Source of the DNA: a virus | Length of the DNA stretch: 64,000 bases | Strand: one strand, 5' to 3' | Virus record (IMG/VR): IMGVR_UViG_3300036760_000522 | Location: 237,551 to 301,550 of that record | Part shown: piece after piece, positions 17,856-26,036 of the stretch | Layout of the letters: every line of letters begins with the position of its first letter | Numbering within the stretch: position 1 is the first letter of the stretch | Program-made: the position numbers and the translations under genes | Notes under the pieces: generated by a model | The model's database searches: none | Told to the model about the DNA's origin: nothing | Seen by the model: the letters and a program-made list of their open reading frames with translations, nothing else

Positions 17856-18833
17856 TCACGCAGTCGCCGAAAGTACAGCCAATTCGACCAGCGTTCTCTT
17901 GGAACGGGCCGACCCTTTGATTTGGGATTCGAGTTTGCATAGGATTTTCATTTGACCAACCAACGCACCTTGAGTGTGTCGGCTGGTTAACGGAATCACG
18001 TTCATTTTGCAGGCGTACTCTTTTTGGCCCAAACGTGCCGCAATCACAGAAATAGAGTCGCTACGATCAAGCAAGTGTTTCGCCAGAAGCAAGCGCTCAA
18101 CTTGCTTCATCCAAGAAAATACAACAGGGACCCAAGCGGAATCCCCCATGTGGAGGTAGAGTCTGGAGATCAGATTCATCGCCTTGCCCGCGTCCCTCAG
18201 CATCACGGCGTCTGCGACCTGATAAGGTTCAACAGGTATCGCAGGGGACGCCACCAACATGACTTGGCGCAGACTGACAACTTCCTTGGGCTGTACCAGG
18301 CATTGAAGTTTCTTCAATTCATTCACAACAGCACGAAGGTTGTCACCATGAAACGCAAACAGTTTGTGCGCTACACCATCTGCCAATTTCAAACCAAGGT
18401 CTGTCGCCTCGTCTGTGATGCGCTGAACAGTCTTGTCACGTTCCCATGGTTTGAACTTCGAGATCGCCACCTTCTCAGCAAGAACTGCTACCTCGGACCA
18501 ACCGCCAGACAATTTGTCGGATCTGTAGAGAGCCACCAATGACATCGAGGCGGAATCAAATGCCCCGGACAAGTATGAAATGAACCCCTTGCCAAGCTTC
18601 AGCTCTTGCGCATTGTCGACAACGACGATGCGGGATCCGCTTTCAAAGAGAGGTGGTGTCTCACACAAAGTATGCAGAGACTCACTCGTCGTCGTGGATC
18701 CGTCCACGTAAGTAACGACCCTGTTTTTGCTCTTCCACAGAAACCGCTTGGTCTCGAATACCTTGTCTATCAGGTAATCCTCATCGCCATAAACGAGGAG
18801 GAACGGGCGCGTCTTTCTTTTGACAGCCATCAC
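17856..18833 (-). CDS. holA: DNA polymerase III clamp-loader delta subunit (HolA-like)
   Basis: The 325-residue protein starts with the HolA pattern FLLVYGDEDYLIDKVF, then a segment placing an acidic-aromatic start and a VVVDNAQELK strand where HolA has its beta-clamp-opening domain. The middle and C-terminal parts (AHKLFAFHGDNLRAVVNELKKL; MLRDAGKAMNLISRLYLHMG) match the AAA-lid and collar helices. HolA wrenches open the sliding clamp. It overlaps holB by 4 nt and shares the operon with the clamp gene, so the phage encodes several subunits of its own loader. Confidence 0.85.
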   Translation of the reverse strand: MMAVKRKTRPFLLVYGDEDYLIDKVFETKRFLWKSKNRVVTYVDGSTTTSESLHTLCETPPLFESGSRIVVVDNAQELKLGKGFISYLSGAFDSASMSLVALYRSDKLSGGWSEVAVLAEKVAISKFKPWERDKTVQRITDEATDLGLKLADGVAHKLFAFHGDNLRAVVNELKKLQCLVQPKEVVSLRQVMLVASPAIPVEPYQVADAVMLRDAGKAMNLISRLYLHMGDSAWVPVVFSWMKQVERLLLAKHLLDRSDSISVIAARLGQKEYACKMNVIPLTSRHTQGALVGQMKILCKLESQIKGSARSKRTLVELAVLSATA

Positions 18834-19762
18834 GAAAATACAGTTGCCAATGCGGCCTTGAGATGAAACGCCAAGTTAATACGAGCCGCCGAGTGATTCG
18901 ACCTCACCTGACGAAGCTCGAACCAGATGGTTTCAGATTTCGATCCAAGTGTGTTGGACAACTCGGACAACAAGGAAGCCAGATCAACATTGATCACTTT
19001 CGCAGGTGCGTGTGGCACGATCAAAAGATCTTGCACCAAAAGCTCAAGAAATCTCAGACCCAAAATCAAGTCATCACCTAACTCATCAACAATCGAAAAC
19101 AATGCGGACAAGTCGCGACGAATCCCGGCACGCAAGATCTCGACGACACGGTCACGAAGGTTCAAGCGATTGGAGCTAGCAAGCTGCACAGCTCGGCCCA
19201 CTGAGCCTTCCGCTAAGCGTGCGTACAAAAGAGCTTTGTGATCCTCATCAACGAATGATCTCAAGACACCGATTAGAAGGGCGTCGCTCAAACGATTGTA
19301 CCGAACAAGCCCACAACGAGAACGCACGGTCGGAAGGACCTGTTTCACCGAATTTGCCAGAAGGAAAAAGCGCGTTGTTCTAGACGCGCTTTCCAACGTC
19401 TTGAGAAACGCGTTGGCTGCTGCGATCGTCAGCCTGTCAGCACCGTCGACCACGACATAACGCAGTGGGGCTAGCAACGGATAGTTGCAAACAACTGATG
19501 TAGTGTCACGCACAGCTTCAACGCCGATCTCTTGATCAGCTTCTGCACTGACTACGACGAAATCTGGATGCGCGTTGCGTGCAAGCTGTCGTCGCTGCGC
19601 GGCATCATCCCCGACAGAATCTAGGAAGGCTTCAGTAACCGACAGCCTCTTGCCAACGCCGTCATCGCCCACCAACAGAAGTGGCGAAACCCAACGACCG
19701 GCTACAACACAACGCAGAAACCGAACTGCGCTATCCTGTTCGAGTACCGAGTTCAGGGACAT
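18830..19762 (-). CDS. holB: DNA polymerase III clamp-loader delta-prime subunit (HolB-like)
   Basis: The 310-residue AAA+ protein has a P-loop GDDGVGKR (33-40), a DEAD-box equivalent YVVVDGADRLTIAAANAFLKTLE, and the SRC motif in TVRSRCGLVRYNRL, the arginine finger of clamp loaders. The order and spacing match bacterial HolB. The tau/gamma motor subunit is not in this window and may lie to the left. Its start is inside the 3' end of a small zinc-ribbon gene. Confidence 0.85.
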   Translation of the reverse strand: MSLNSVLEQDSAVRFLRCVVAGRWVSPLLLVGDDGVGKRLSVTEAFLDSVGDDAAQRRQLARNAHPDFVVVSAEADQEIGVEAVRDTTSVVCNYPLLAPLRYVVVDGADRLTIAAANAFLKTLESASRTTRFFLLANSVKQVLPTVRSRCGLVRYNRLSDALLIGVLRSFVDEDHKALLYARLAEGSVGRAVQLASSNRLNLRDRVVEILRAGIRRDLSALFSIVDELGDDLILGLRFLELLVQDLLIVPHAPAKVINVDLASLLSELSNTLGSKSETIWFELRQVRSNHSAARINLAFHLKAALATVFS

Positions 19763-19931
19763 GTGACGTGTTACCTAAAACTCGAGTGTCATCGGAGTCG
19801 ACTGGAATCATCTGCAACACCACGAAGTAGTTCTGGCCACACCCGCGGCAGATAAATCGATAGGGCTCACGACCCGACCGATCCAGGTCACGACAACGAC
19901 ACTTCAAACACATCAATTGTTGGTCGGACAT
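19731..19931 (-). CDS. Small zinc-ribbon protein
   Basis: This 66-residue protein from ATG 19931 has a CLKC pair and a CRGC pair separated by about 20 residues, a zinc ribbon of unknown role. It overlaps the holB start by 32 nt and follows another zinc-ribbon gene. A longer frame exists upstream, but the ATG at MSDQQLMCLKC fits best. Confidence 0.5.
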   Translation of the reverse strand: MSDQQLMCLKCRCRDLDRSGREPYRFICRGCGQNYFVVLQMIPVDSDDTRVLGNTSHVPELGTRTG

Positions 19932-19936
19932 CCTCT

Positions 19937-20152
19937 TCAAATATTCAGCTGGCCACCGACAGCGAGTCCCCAGGTGTGTCCACACTTCACACACCGGTAC
20001 ATGCGCCGGCCTACGTACTCAGGAGCTGCAACCTTGATTTCCACAGCTGCCTGTGAATCACACCCACCGCGCGGGCACTTCACAGAAATGGTTTCCGGTT
20101 CTTGGTTTTCAGACACAATACCAGGGGTAGTACCAGCAGGATCAATAGGCAT
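19937..20152 (-). CDS. Small zinc-ribbon protein
   Basis: This 71-residue protein (MPIDPAGTTPGIVSENQEP) carries CPRGGC and CVKCGHTWG, a zinc-ribbon layout reminiscent of transcription-factor or ribosomal zinc ribbons. ATG 20152 is preceded by a GTGAGG ribosome site. An in-frame TTG at 20194 is unlikely. A copy of the recurrent GATTGGGAATTGAAG element lies about 40 nt upstream, so it may begin a transcription unit. Confidence 0.55.
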   Translation of the reverse strand: MPIDPAGTTPGIVSENQEPETISVKCPRGGCDSQAAVEIKVAAPEYVGRRMYRCVKCGHTWGLAVGGQLNI

Positions 20153-20187
20153 GGGAGTCCTCACGATGTTTGGGGGTATGTTTCGGG

Positions 20188-20207
20188 CCTTCAATTCCCA
20201 ATCGGTT
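20188..20207 (-). promoter_or_regulatory. Recurrent leader element, copy a
   Basis: The minus strand reads ACCGATTGGGAATTGAAGG. It overlaps the stop codon of the 20191-20571 gene and lies about 40 nt before the ATG at 20152. It is one of about nine matches in the window and the only clear one inside the leftward replication module. Confidence 0.5.
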
Positions 20208-20571
20208 CATTGAACAACCCCTGTAAGACACCAAGCACCCGCAAGTAGTACTGCCTGTCGACAACATCCAACAATGGCGGCTGGATTACAGCTTCCGGAT
20301 TGATCCGAATCACATCCGCCTGCGACTTGACTACCAGTTGGCTGAAAGAGTCGTCAACAAGGTAAGGCTCAATCTTGGCCCAGTCCTCAGCCAGAACTTG
20401 TATGTGTTGTCCACCAAACTCCAGGCGAACGTAACTCAAATTGCGAACATGCCCAGTCTTGACAGTGCCCTTCTTCAAAAAGACGGCCATCAAGCCGCGA
20501 GCCAACAGAGGCAGATCAGATTGCCGTAGCCGCACTGGGCGATCGACAATCTTGAAGAGCCGGTTGTCCAT
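20191..20571 (-). CDS. Hypothetical protein
   Basis: This 126-residue protein starting MDNRLFKIVDRPVRLRQSDL has mixed alpha/beta composition with no recognised motif. It lies 6 nt downstream of groEL on the same strand. Its last codons form part of a recurrent upstream element (copy a), so the 3' end is probably under dual constraint. Confidence 0.6.
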   Translation of the reverse strand: MDNRLFKIVDRPVRLRQSDLPLLARGLMAVFLKKGTVKTGHVRNLSYVRLEFGGQHIQVLAEDWAKIEPYLVDDSFSQLVVKSQADVIRINPEAVIQPPLLDVVDRQYYLRVLGVLQGLFNEPIGN

Positions 20572-20577
20572 TGGGTC

Positions 20578-22179
20578 TCACGCCGACGGTGTCGCAGCTG
20601 GCTTAGCGACACGCTTTCGAACAAGGACTTCCGACATCAAACAAGTCGTCGCCACTGAAACTGCGTTCGTCAACGCAGCCCTAACGACTTGTGCAGGGTC
20701 CACAATACCTGCTTCCCAAAAGTCCTTCAACACACCGTCCGTAACGTCCAAGCCGAGAGGATCTGCACTGTCTCGGACTAGAGCAACCGCAACAGAGCCT
20801 GAACCACCAGCGTTCTCGTTGAGTTTGCGTAGAGGAGCTTCACATGCACGTAGGACCAAACGATAACCCAACAGCTGTTCCTCGGTCAGATTCTTATCCG
20901 TCGCATCACACGTCGATGCGGCACGGAGTAATGCGACTCCCCCGCCCAAAACCACACCACCATCAATCGCTGCTCGAACCGCCGAAAGCGCGTCCTCCAT
21001 TCGAGCCTTTCGCTCCTTCATCTCGTACTCGGTAAAGGCCCCCACTTTGATGATGCAAACACCTCCTTGCAAACGACCTACACGTTCGCGCAAACGATCA
21101 GCGTCATACTCCGAGCCGCAACGATCCGCCTCTGAAAGCAACGTCGCGATTCGACTGTCGATCACTTCGGGCTTGCCCTCACCACACAAGATAGTGGTCG
21201 CCTTCGAAGTCACAGTCACACGACTAGCAGATCCGACGTATTGTAAAGGGTCCTTCTCGAAACAGGAGAATGTCATTCCTTGTTGTTTAGAAATGAAAGT
21301 TGCGCCAGTCATGATGGCAAGGTCCTCGAGAGCATCGGATTGAAATATGCCGTGGCTCGGAGCCTTGACCAAGACTGCCTTAAGCTGTCCTGCCTTGAAG
21401 TTCTGCAAGAACAACGGCAGCGCCTCACCTGTGAAATCAGGTGCAAAAACCACCAGTGCACGGTTCTCAGTGATGACTGCATTCAAAAGCGGCAGCAACG
21501 GAAGACAAGCTGAGACACCCCAGTCCGTCACCAAGATGTACGGGTTGTCGTAAACAATATCCGCACCGTCTACAGCGAACTCCGGGTGTGCCCAACCACG
21601 ATCGATTTGAGTACCGTCAACAGTGACAAGTTCAGTCTTAGTCCCTCGCCCCTCTTCGACGTTGACGATTCCGTTCTGTCCAACTTTCACAACGGCTTCG
21701 GCCACCATGTGACCGAGATCGCGATCGCCGTTTGCACACACCGTTGCAATTTTTTCAATGTCTTCTTGATCCGCAACAGATCGTGTTCGCTCTGCAAGTG
21801 ACCAAAGAATCGCTTCCAACGCACAATCCATTCCACGCTTCAGGGACACAGGCGCGGCCCCAGCAACCACCAACGACGCACCGCGTTTACACAAATACTG
21901 GGCCAAGACAATGGAAGTAGTTGTCCCATCCCCGACATCGTCACTGGTTTGTGACGCGACATCCACGAGAAGCCGAGCGCCCATCTCCTCCCACGGATCA
22001 GGTAACGAGATCTCTTTAGCAACCGACACTCCGTCCTTCGTTACCAAAGGTAGGCCGAACGTCTTCTGGAGACAGACCGTTCTACCCCTAGGACCAAGCG
22101 TTACCGCGACAGCTCTCGCCAGCTGGTCAATCCCACTCAACAACTTCGAGCGCGCGTCTGAACCAAAACGAATCGACAT
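20578..22179 (-). CDS. groEL: GroEL-like chaperonin
   Basis: The 533-residue protein starts MSIRFGSDAR at ATG 22179. A GTG at 22194 would add 5 residues. Chaperonin signatures are clear: VAVTLGPRGRTV, TKDGVSVAKEI, DDVGDGTTTS (ATP-binding DGTTT) and GGGVALLRA near the C-terminus. The bacterial GGM tail is missing. It probably folds capsid or other phage proteins. No GroES gene is adjacent, so it either uses host GroES or works without a lid, as reported for some jumbo-phage chaperonins. Confidence 0.95.
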   Translation of the reverse strand: MSIRFGSDARSKLLSGIDQLARAVAVTLGPRGRTVCLQKTFGLPLVTKDGVSVAKEISLPDPWEEMGARLLVDVASQTSDDVGDGTTTSIVLAQYLCKRGASLVVAGAAPVSLKRGMDCALEAILWSLAERTRSVADQEDIEKIATVCANGDRDLGHMVAEAVVKVGQNGIVNVEEGRGTKTELVTVDGTQIDRGWAHPEFAVDGADIVYDNPYILVTDWGVSACLPLLPLLNAVITENRALVVFAPDFTGEALPLFLQNFKAGQLKAVLVKAPSHGIFQSDALEDLAIMTGATFISKQQGMTFSCFEKDPLQYVGSASRVTVTSKATTILCGEGKPEVIDSRIATLLSEADRCGSEYDADRLRERVGRLQGGVCIIKVGAFTEYEMKERKARMEDALSAVRAAIDGGVVLGGGVALLRAASTCDATDKNLTEEQLLGYRLVLRACEAPLRKLNENAGGSGSVAVALVRDSADPLGLDVTDGVLKDFWEAGIVDPAQVVRAALTNAVSVATTCLMSEVLVRKRVAKPAATPSA

Positions 22180-22201
22180 CAGGTCACAGAACACCGGAAC
22201 C

Positions 22202-22420
22202 CTACGTCGAGTCGACGACTTCCCCTTTTAACCACCGACCTGCCAAGGCCAGCTCCACACCATCGTACGACATTTGCACAAGCTGTTCAGGGGGTGGTTT
22301 CATTGTCACAACGTAGGCACGACCCAAGTAGTACTGGTGCGCAACCACATCCTTGAGATCGAGACCACGATAGTACATTGCTAGCTCAGTACCTCCCGAC
22401 AACAAGTAGGTGCGTACCAT
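22202..22420 (-). CDS. Small hypothetical protein upstream of groEL
   Basis: This 72-residue protein (MVRTYLLSGGTELAMYYRGL) has a beta-rich pattern. It occupies the usual groES position but shows no GroES mobile loop or length match (about 95), so it should not be called GroES. Function unknown. Confidence 0.5.
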   Translation of the reverse strand: MVRTYLLSGGTELAMYYRGLDLKDVVAHQYYLGRAYVVTMKPPPEQLVQMSYDGVELALAGRWLKGEVVDST

Positions 22421-22421
22421 C

Positions 22422-23150
22422 TCAAGAAATAAGCGGCGTCACGCTCTCCGCTATGGACACACTATCTGAAGCTTGACGATCAAGTGGCAAAGAACCGATC
22501 ACCGAAGCACCACTTGGAAGAACCACATTGCTCGAAACTTGAACATTCAAGACTTGTCCGTTGTAATCCGAGTAGGGACCAAAACTGCGTCCACCTGAAA
22601 TCAAATTGGAAGCATTGAATGGCGTCCACAATGATTGAGGATCAGTAGTCCACACAGACATCGTGGAGGGGCCGACCAAAAAGCTTGCGAAGCGTGTTCC
22701 AGAAATAGCAGCAGCCGAGTTCCAAAACAATGTCGCAGACACAACCGCCCCCACTTCGAAGATCAAAGGCGCAACGACGTTAGCGACTTCGACACCCGCT
22801 GAATTTCGAATCCGAGCAAACGGTCGATTGTCCGTGGTGAGCCCGATACCCAAATAGTTGACCGGCGCAGAAGGCACGTCCGTCAAGAACGCAACAAAAC
22901 GTTGGACCCCTGGAGAACCCACTACGAAGTTCACCGAAAGGGTGCCACGTGATCCTGCGAAACGACCAAGCAGCGAAAATACGCCAGCACCCTCACGATT
23001 TTCAATCACACCAGGTAAAGCCCGAAACGCTTGATTTGATCCAACCCTAGAGCCAGCCCACGTTGGTGTCGACCAAGGGGTGCCAGGAGAAACCGGCGTT
23101 CCAAGGTCGAATTGTGCTGAGAGACCTGAAGCGTTTTGCAACTGGGACAT
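22422..23150 (-). CDS. LamG/concanavalin-like virion protein candidate
   Basis: The 242-residue protein has an almost all-beta composition rich in S, G, V and T, with a laminin-G/concanavalin-like run (GVFSLLGRFAGSRGTLSVNF). It resembles the N-terminal half of the LamG-PhoD protein at 61118. Such domains occur in phage tail fibres and surface-decorating proteins that bind sugars. There is no signal peptide. The neighbours are small and do not fix the role. Confidence 0.5.
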   Translation of the reverse strand: MSQLQNASGLSAQFDLGTPVSPGTPWSTPTWAGSRVGSNQAFRALPGVIENREGAGVFSLLGRFAGSRGTLSVNFVVGSPGVQRFVAFLTDVPSAPVNYLGIGLTTDNRPFARIRNSAGVEVANVVAPLIFEVGAVVSATLFWNSAAAISGTRFASFLVGPSTMSVWTTDPQSLWTPFNASNLISGGRSFGPYSDYNGQVLNVQVSSNVVLPSGASVIGSLPLDRQASDSVSIAESVTPLIS

Positions 23151-23174
23151 CAACAAGCTATGTTCAAAAACAGA

Positions 23175-24464
23175 TCAACCGATGAGGCTAAGAAAATCAA
23201 CTTCTTGGGCTTTTGTCGCTTCAAGACGTTCACGAGTCAATCGCACTCGCCCACACGCTGTCATGTAGGAGTCCTTGTCGCGTTCAATTCCGAAGAATCG
23301 TACGTCTTCTTCCAAGGCCGCAACCAATGTCGTCCCCGATCCACAGTACGGGTCTAACGTCAAACCATGCTTCGGCGTCGACAACTTGACCAACCAACGG
23401 ATCAATTTGACAGGTTTTCGCGTCGGATGAAGGTTCTCAACCTGACCGTCAAGCGTTGCTTCACGATCAGACGCCTTGGGGACGTAACGCAATGGGGACT
23501 CGAACTGGTGATAGAACCTCGACACAGGTGCATCTCCGTAGGACAAGGTGCCTGTCTTCTCTTCCGTCGGTCGTTGCTCCTCCAAAGCTCGAACGGGACA
23601 ACCTTCAACACACTTCCAAACAATCAATGTCTCGGGTTGATCTGAAGCCATCTGATTACCGTAGGCTGACGAGAACGTGCCGCCCGACGTTTTTTGAAAA
23701 CGTGCAGCTCCTTGAGCATGAGGAGCGACTTCCGCCACTCCGGTCTGCTCACAACCAGGAGCATGTTCAAACAAACAGTTGGGTGGCCAACGCCCCTCTT
23801 CCTTGACATCATTGGCTCCTGACAAATCAGACGAATTCTTCCACGAGTTTCGACGTACTCCGCCACGTCGTTTGATCTCCTCAACCTGTTGGCGGTGCTC
23901 TTCAAAGTCCTTGCGATTCGCATGACGAACACGCGCAGCATCGATGTTGATCCCGCCCGTGCCGTACTCCGAAACGTTCTCGGCAAGTGTGCCGATGAGA
24001 GGCTTGCGACAAACCAGGATCGGTTCCCACACAGGCTTCAATCCTGTACCAAGACCAGGGTGGCCTGGCAGTGTTTTGCTTTTGGGCATTCCTTGACTCT
24101 GGATCCACACCAGCCCGCTAGAATGGTCGGCGATCGTGTCTCGAAATTGAAACCCTGCAAAGCGAGCTCCCATCGACAACAAGTCCCAAGTACGTGTTCC
24201 ACTAAAAAATAAAACGTGAGCGCCTGGCTTCACGACTCGAAAGATCTCGTGCCACGTAGGGATTGATGGGATATCCCATTTGCGACCTGCAAAGTCACCA
24301 GTCTTGAGATCCGCTCCTTTTAAGTAAGCAAGGATCTGTTCCGGACTCGGCTCCTTACCTAAGCCGTAAGGCGGATCGAAAACCGCCGAGTCGAAGGTGT
24401 TACTGGGGAGCTCCTTGAGAGTCGGCAGACATTCACCGAGTACAATTTGATTTTCGTAATCCAT
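23175..24464 (-). CDS. Beta-class DNA methyltransferase (N6-adenine or N4-cytosine)
   Basis: The 429-residue protein starts at ATG 24464 (MDYENQIVLGECLPTLKEL). Motif IV FDPPYGLG comes early and the SAM-binding motif I LDPYCGSGTT late, the order of beta-class MTases. A target-recognition region of about 250 residues lies between. Typical substrates are adenine N6 or cytosine N4. Specificity cannot be read from sequence. No restriction enzyme is adjacent, so it is probably an orphan methylase protecting phage DNA or marking replication. It is divergent from the small + strand gene at 24487, with only 22 bp between starts. Confidence 0.9.
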   Translation of the reverse strand: MDYENQIVLGECLPTLKELPSNTFDSAVFDPPYGLGKEPSPEQILAYLKGADLKTGDFAGRKWDIPSIPTWHEIFRVVKPGAHVLFFSGTRTWDLLSMGARFAGFQFRDTIADHSSGLVWIQSQGMPKSKTLPGHPGLGTGLKPVWEPILVCRKPLIGTLAENVSEYGTGGINIDAARVRHANRKDFEEHRQQVEEIKRRGGVRRNSWKNSSDLSGANDVKEEGRWPPNCLFEHAPGCEQTGVAEVAPHAQGAARFQKTSGGTFSSAYGNQMASDQPETLIVWKCVEGCPVRALEEQRPTEEKTGTLSYGDAPVSRFYHQFESPLRYVPKASDREATLDGQVENLHPTRKPVKLIRWLVKLSTPKHGLTLDPYCGSGTTLVAALEEDVRFFGIERDKDSYMTACGRVRLTRERLEATKAQEVDFLSLIG

Positions 24465-24486
24465 TGCTGTCTCATCAAAACTAGAA

Positions 24487-24738
24487 ATGCCACCCTCACA
24501 GTTCCCGCTCACACGCGAAGAGCAGTACTCATGGGACACCGCGTTTGCAATCGCGTTCGTAAAAGAGGTCTGCGCTGTCTCAAACGAAAACAGTCGAACG
24601 TTAGATGATGTGCTTGAAAGTCTCGACCAAGAAACACGACCTGAACTCACAGCCAGGGCGATCAAAATAGCGGATGCCTCAGTAAGACAATTACGAAACT
24701 GGCGGCTCCACAGTCCAAAGACAGGTGTTCTCGTCTAA
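24487..24738 (+). CDS. Small hypothetical helical protein
   Basis: This 83-residue protein (MPPSQFPLTREEQYSWDTAF) is mainly helical and ends with a basic segment (VRQLRNWRLH). It is one of two rightward genes inside the leftward block, followed after 27 nt by the metalloprotease-like gene. No family recognised. Confidence 0.5.
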   Translation: MPPSQFPLTREEQYSWDTAFAIAFVKEVCAVSNENSRTLDDVLESLDQETRPELTARAIKIADASVRQLRNWRLHSPKTGVLV

Positions 24739-24765
24739 TTCACTTGTCGAATCCAAACTCTCGAG

Positions 24766-25317
24766 ATGAAGTTCGTCTGCCGCATCTACGGAAACGATTG
24801 GGACTCATTCGTCTCGACATGGGCCTCCACATGTTACGACTTCGTACGAGATGCCCTTGGACCTTATCAGAAGGAACCATTACCTGAGATCCTCGACCTA
24901 TCAGATGCACTGCACGCGAGCGGGGCCAATGCGTCGTTCCATCCTGTAACAGGGCAGATCTGTCTTTCACGATCCGTCACGGATCATTTACCTGGGATCA
25001 CACTCGAGAAGTTGACACACGAGTTGACACACGCAAGCCTCGCAGACTTCCCTGAAGGGGACATGTTCTACGAGGAAGGTTTTGTAGATTACATGGTTTG
25101 GGTGATGTCCCACGCACCGACCTGGGGAGAACACCAGATTGCGATGAGAGCCGCTGCGTCGTTCAACATCAAATGTCGGCAAGATCGAGCTAAGCACGAT
25201 CTCTCAGATTATGATCGCAAGCGTTGGGCCGGCGGAGTGTATTGCTCACACATGCACGGCCCTTGGATCATTGCTCGGATGCGTACCCGCAAAGCGGAAC
25301 ACAACTTCACCTGGTAA
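24766..25317 (+). CDS. Zincin-like metalloprotease candidate (HELTH)
   Basis: The 183-residue protein carries a canonical HExxH zinc site, HELTH at 85-89, with an acidic stretch EEGFVDYM about 14-20 residues on that could supply the third ligand, as in gluzincins. It is small for a secreted protease and has no signal peptide, so it probably acts inside the cell. Its gene converges on the sigma-like gene, with 3 nt between stops. Two further HExxH proteins occur in this window without obvious similarity to this one. Confidence 0.6.
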   Translation: MKFVCRIYGNDWDSFVSTWASTCYDFVRDALGPYQKEPLPEILDLSDALHASGANASFHPVTGQICLSRSVTDHLPGITLEKLTHELTHASLADFPEGDMFYEEGFVDYMVWVMSHAPTWGEHQIAMRAAASFNIKCRQDRAKHDLSDYDRKRWAGGVYCSHMHGPWIIARMRTRKAEHNFTW

Positions 25318-25320
25318 CAG

Positions 25321-26034
25321 CTAGATGTGACGTTGAATCACTTTCTCGATCCGTGGTTGATGTTTTTTCAACCACTGGTGAGGATACGACCGGGCCATAC
25401 CCCACACCTCAGCGAGTTCCTGATCAGTCAGACCATCGAGCTTCGCAAGAAACCACTCTGGCGCACGTTTGTCGATCTTGGACAGGTCATCCAAAATCCC
25501 CTTGACGACATGTCGAGGAAGCAAATTGTCGAGAGCTTGAAAGGTTTCAACATTGTCGACGTCTAAGTCACCACCAATAGCTTCTCGCCGGCTTTCAATG
25601 CTGCGAAAAGCGTCCACTAGGAGATTGTGTGCGATCTTGAAAATGAAAGATTCTGCTTCACGTAGCTCGATGCCAGCTCTCGGCTGAACCCGACCACCCG
25701 ACAGTTTCAACAACAGCTGTGACACGACTTCTTGGACAAGTTCTGGATCCTTTGCCTTCATCAACAACATTTTGTAGAGTCGTTGACCGAAGCTACGTCC
25801 ATAGCCAGAGGGCAGCCGAGTGGGATCGACCTTGGTGCCAAGAGTTACGTTGGGCGGTGGATCCATCACGACGCCGCTATTCAAAAAGAGAGCGTACGTC
25901 GTTCGACCAATCGTGTCAGCCAGATCCGCAGCAAGGACCAGGAAGACCTGAGCGACTCGGTACCCCCACGGCAGTGCTCGGTAAAGCCTAACGCTTACGT
26001 GCGAAGCCCGAGCAACGAGTAGTCGAATCGTCAC
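25321..26034 (-). CDS. Sigma-70-family (ECF-like) factor
   Basis: The 237-residue protein has a region-2-like core (AKDPELVQEVVSQLLLKL, FIFKIAHNLLVDAFRSIESRR, as in ECF sigma 2.1-2.4) and a C-terminal helix-turn-helix (LTDQELAEVWGMARSYPHQWLKKH) as in region 4. GTG 26034 lies 2 nt after the stop of the second sigma-like gene. An internal ATG at 25866 (MDPPPNV) would remove an odd hydrophobic leader and may be the true start. It probably redirects host RNA polymerase to phage promoters such as the recurrent elements of the right half. Confidence 0.75.
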   Translation of the reverse strand: MTIRLLVARASHVSVRLYRALPWGYRVAQVFLVLAADLADTIGRTTYALFLNSGVVMDPPPNVTLGTKVDPTRLPSGYGRSFGQRLYKMLLMKAKDPELVQEVVSQLLLKLSGGRVQPRAGIELREAESFIFKIAHNLLVDAFRSIESRREAIGGDLDVDNVETFQALDNLLPRHVVKGILDDLSKIDKRAPEWFLAKLDGLTDQELAEVWGMARSYPHQWLKKHQPRIEKVIQRHI

Positions 26035-26036
26035 AA

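Noticed and set aside
22202-22420. GroES upstream of groEL
   Set aside because: 72 residues, with no mobile-loop or GroES beta-barrel motif.
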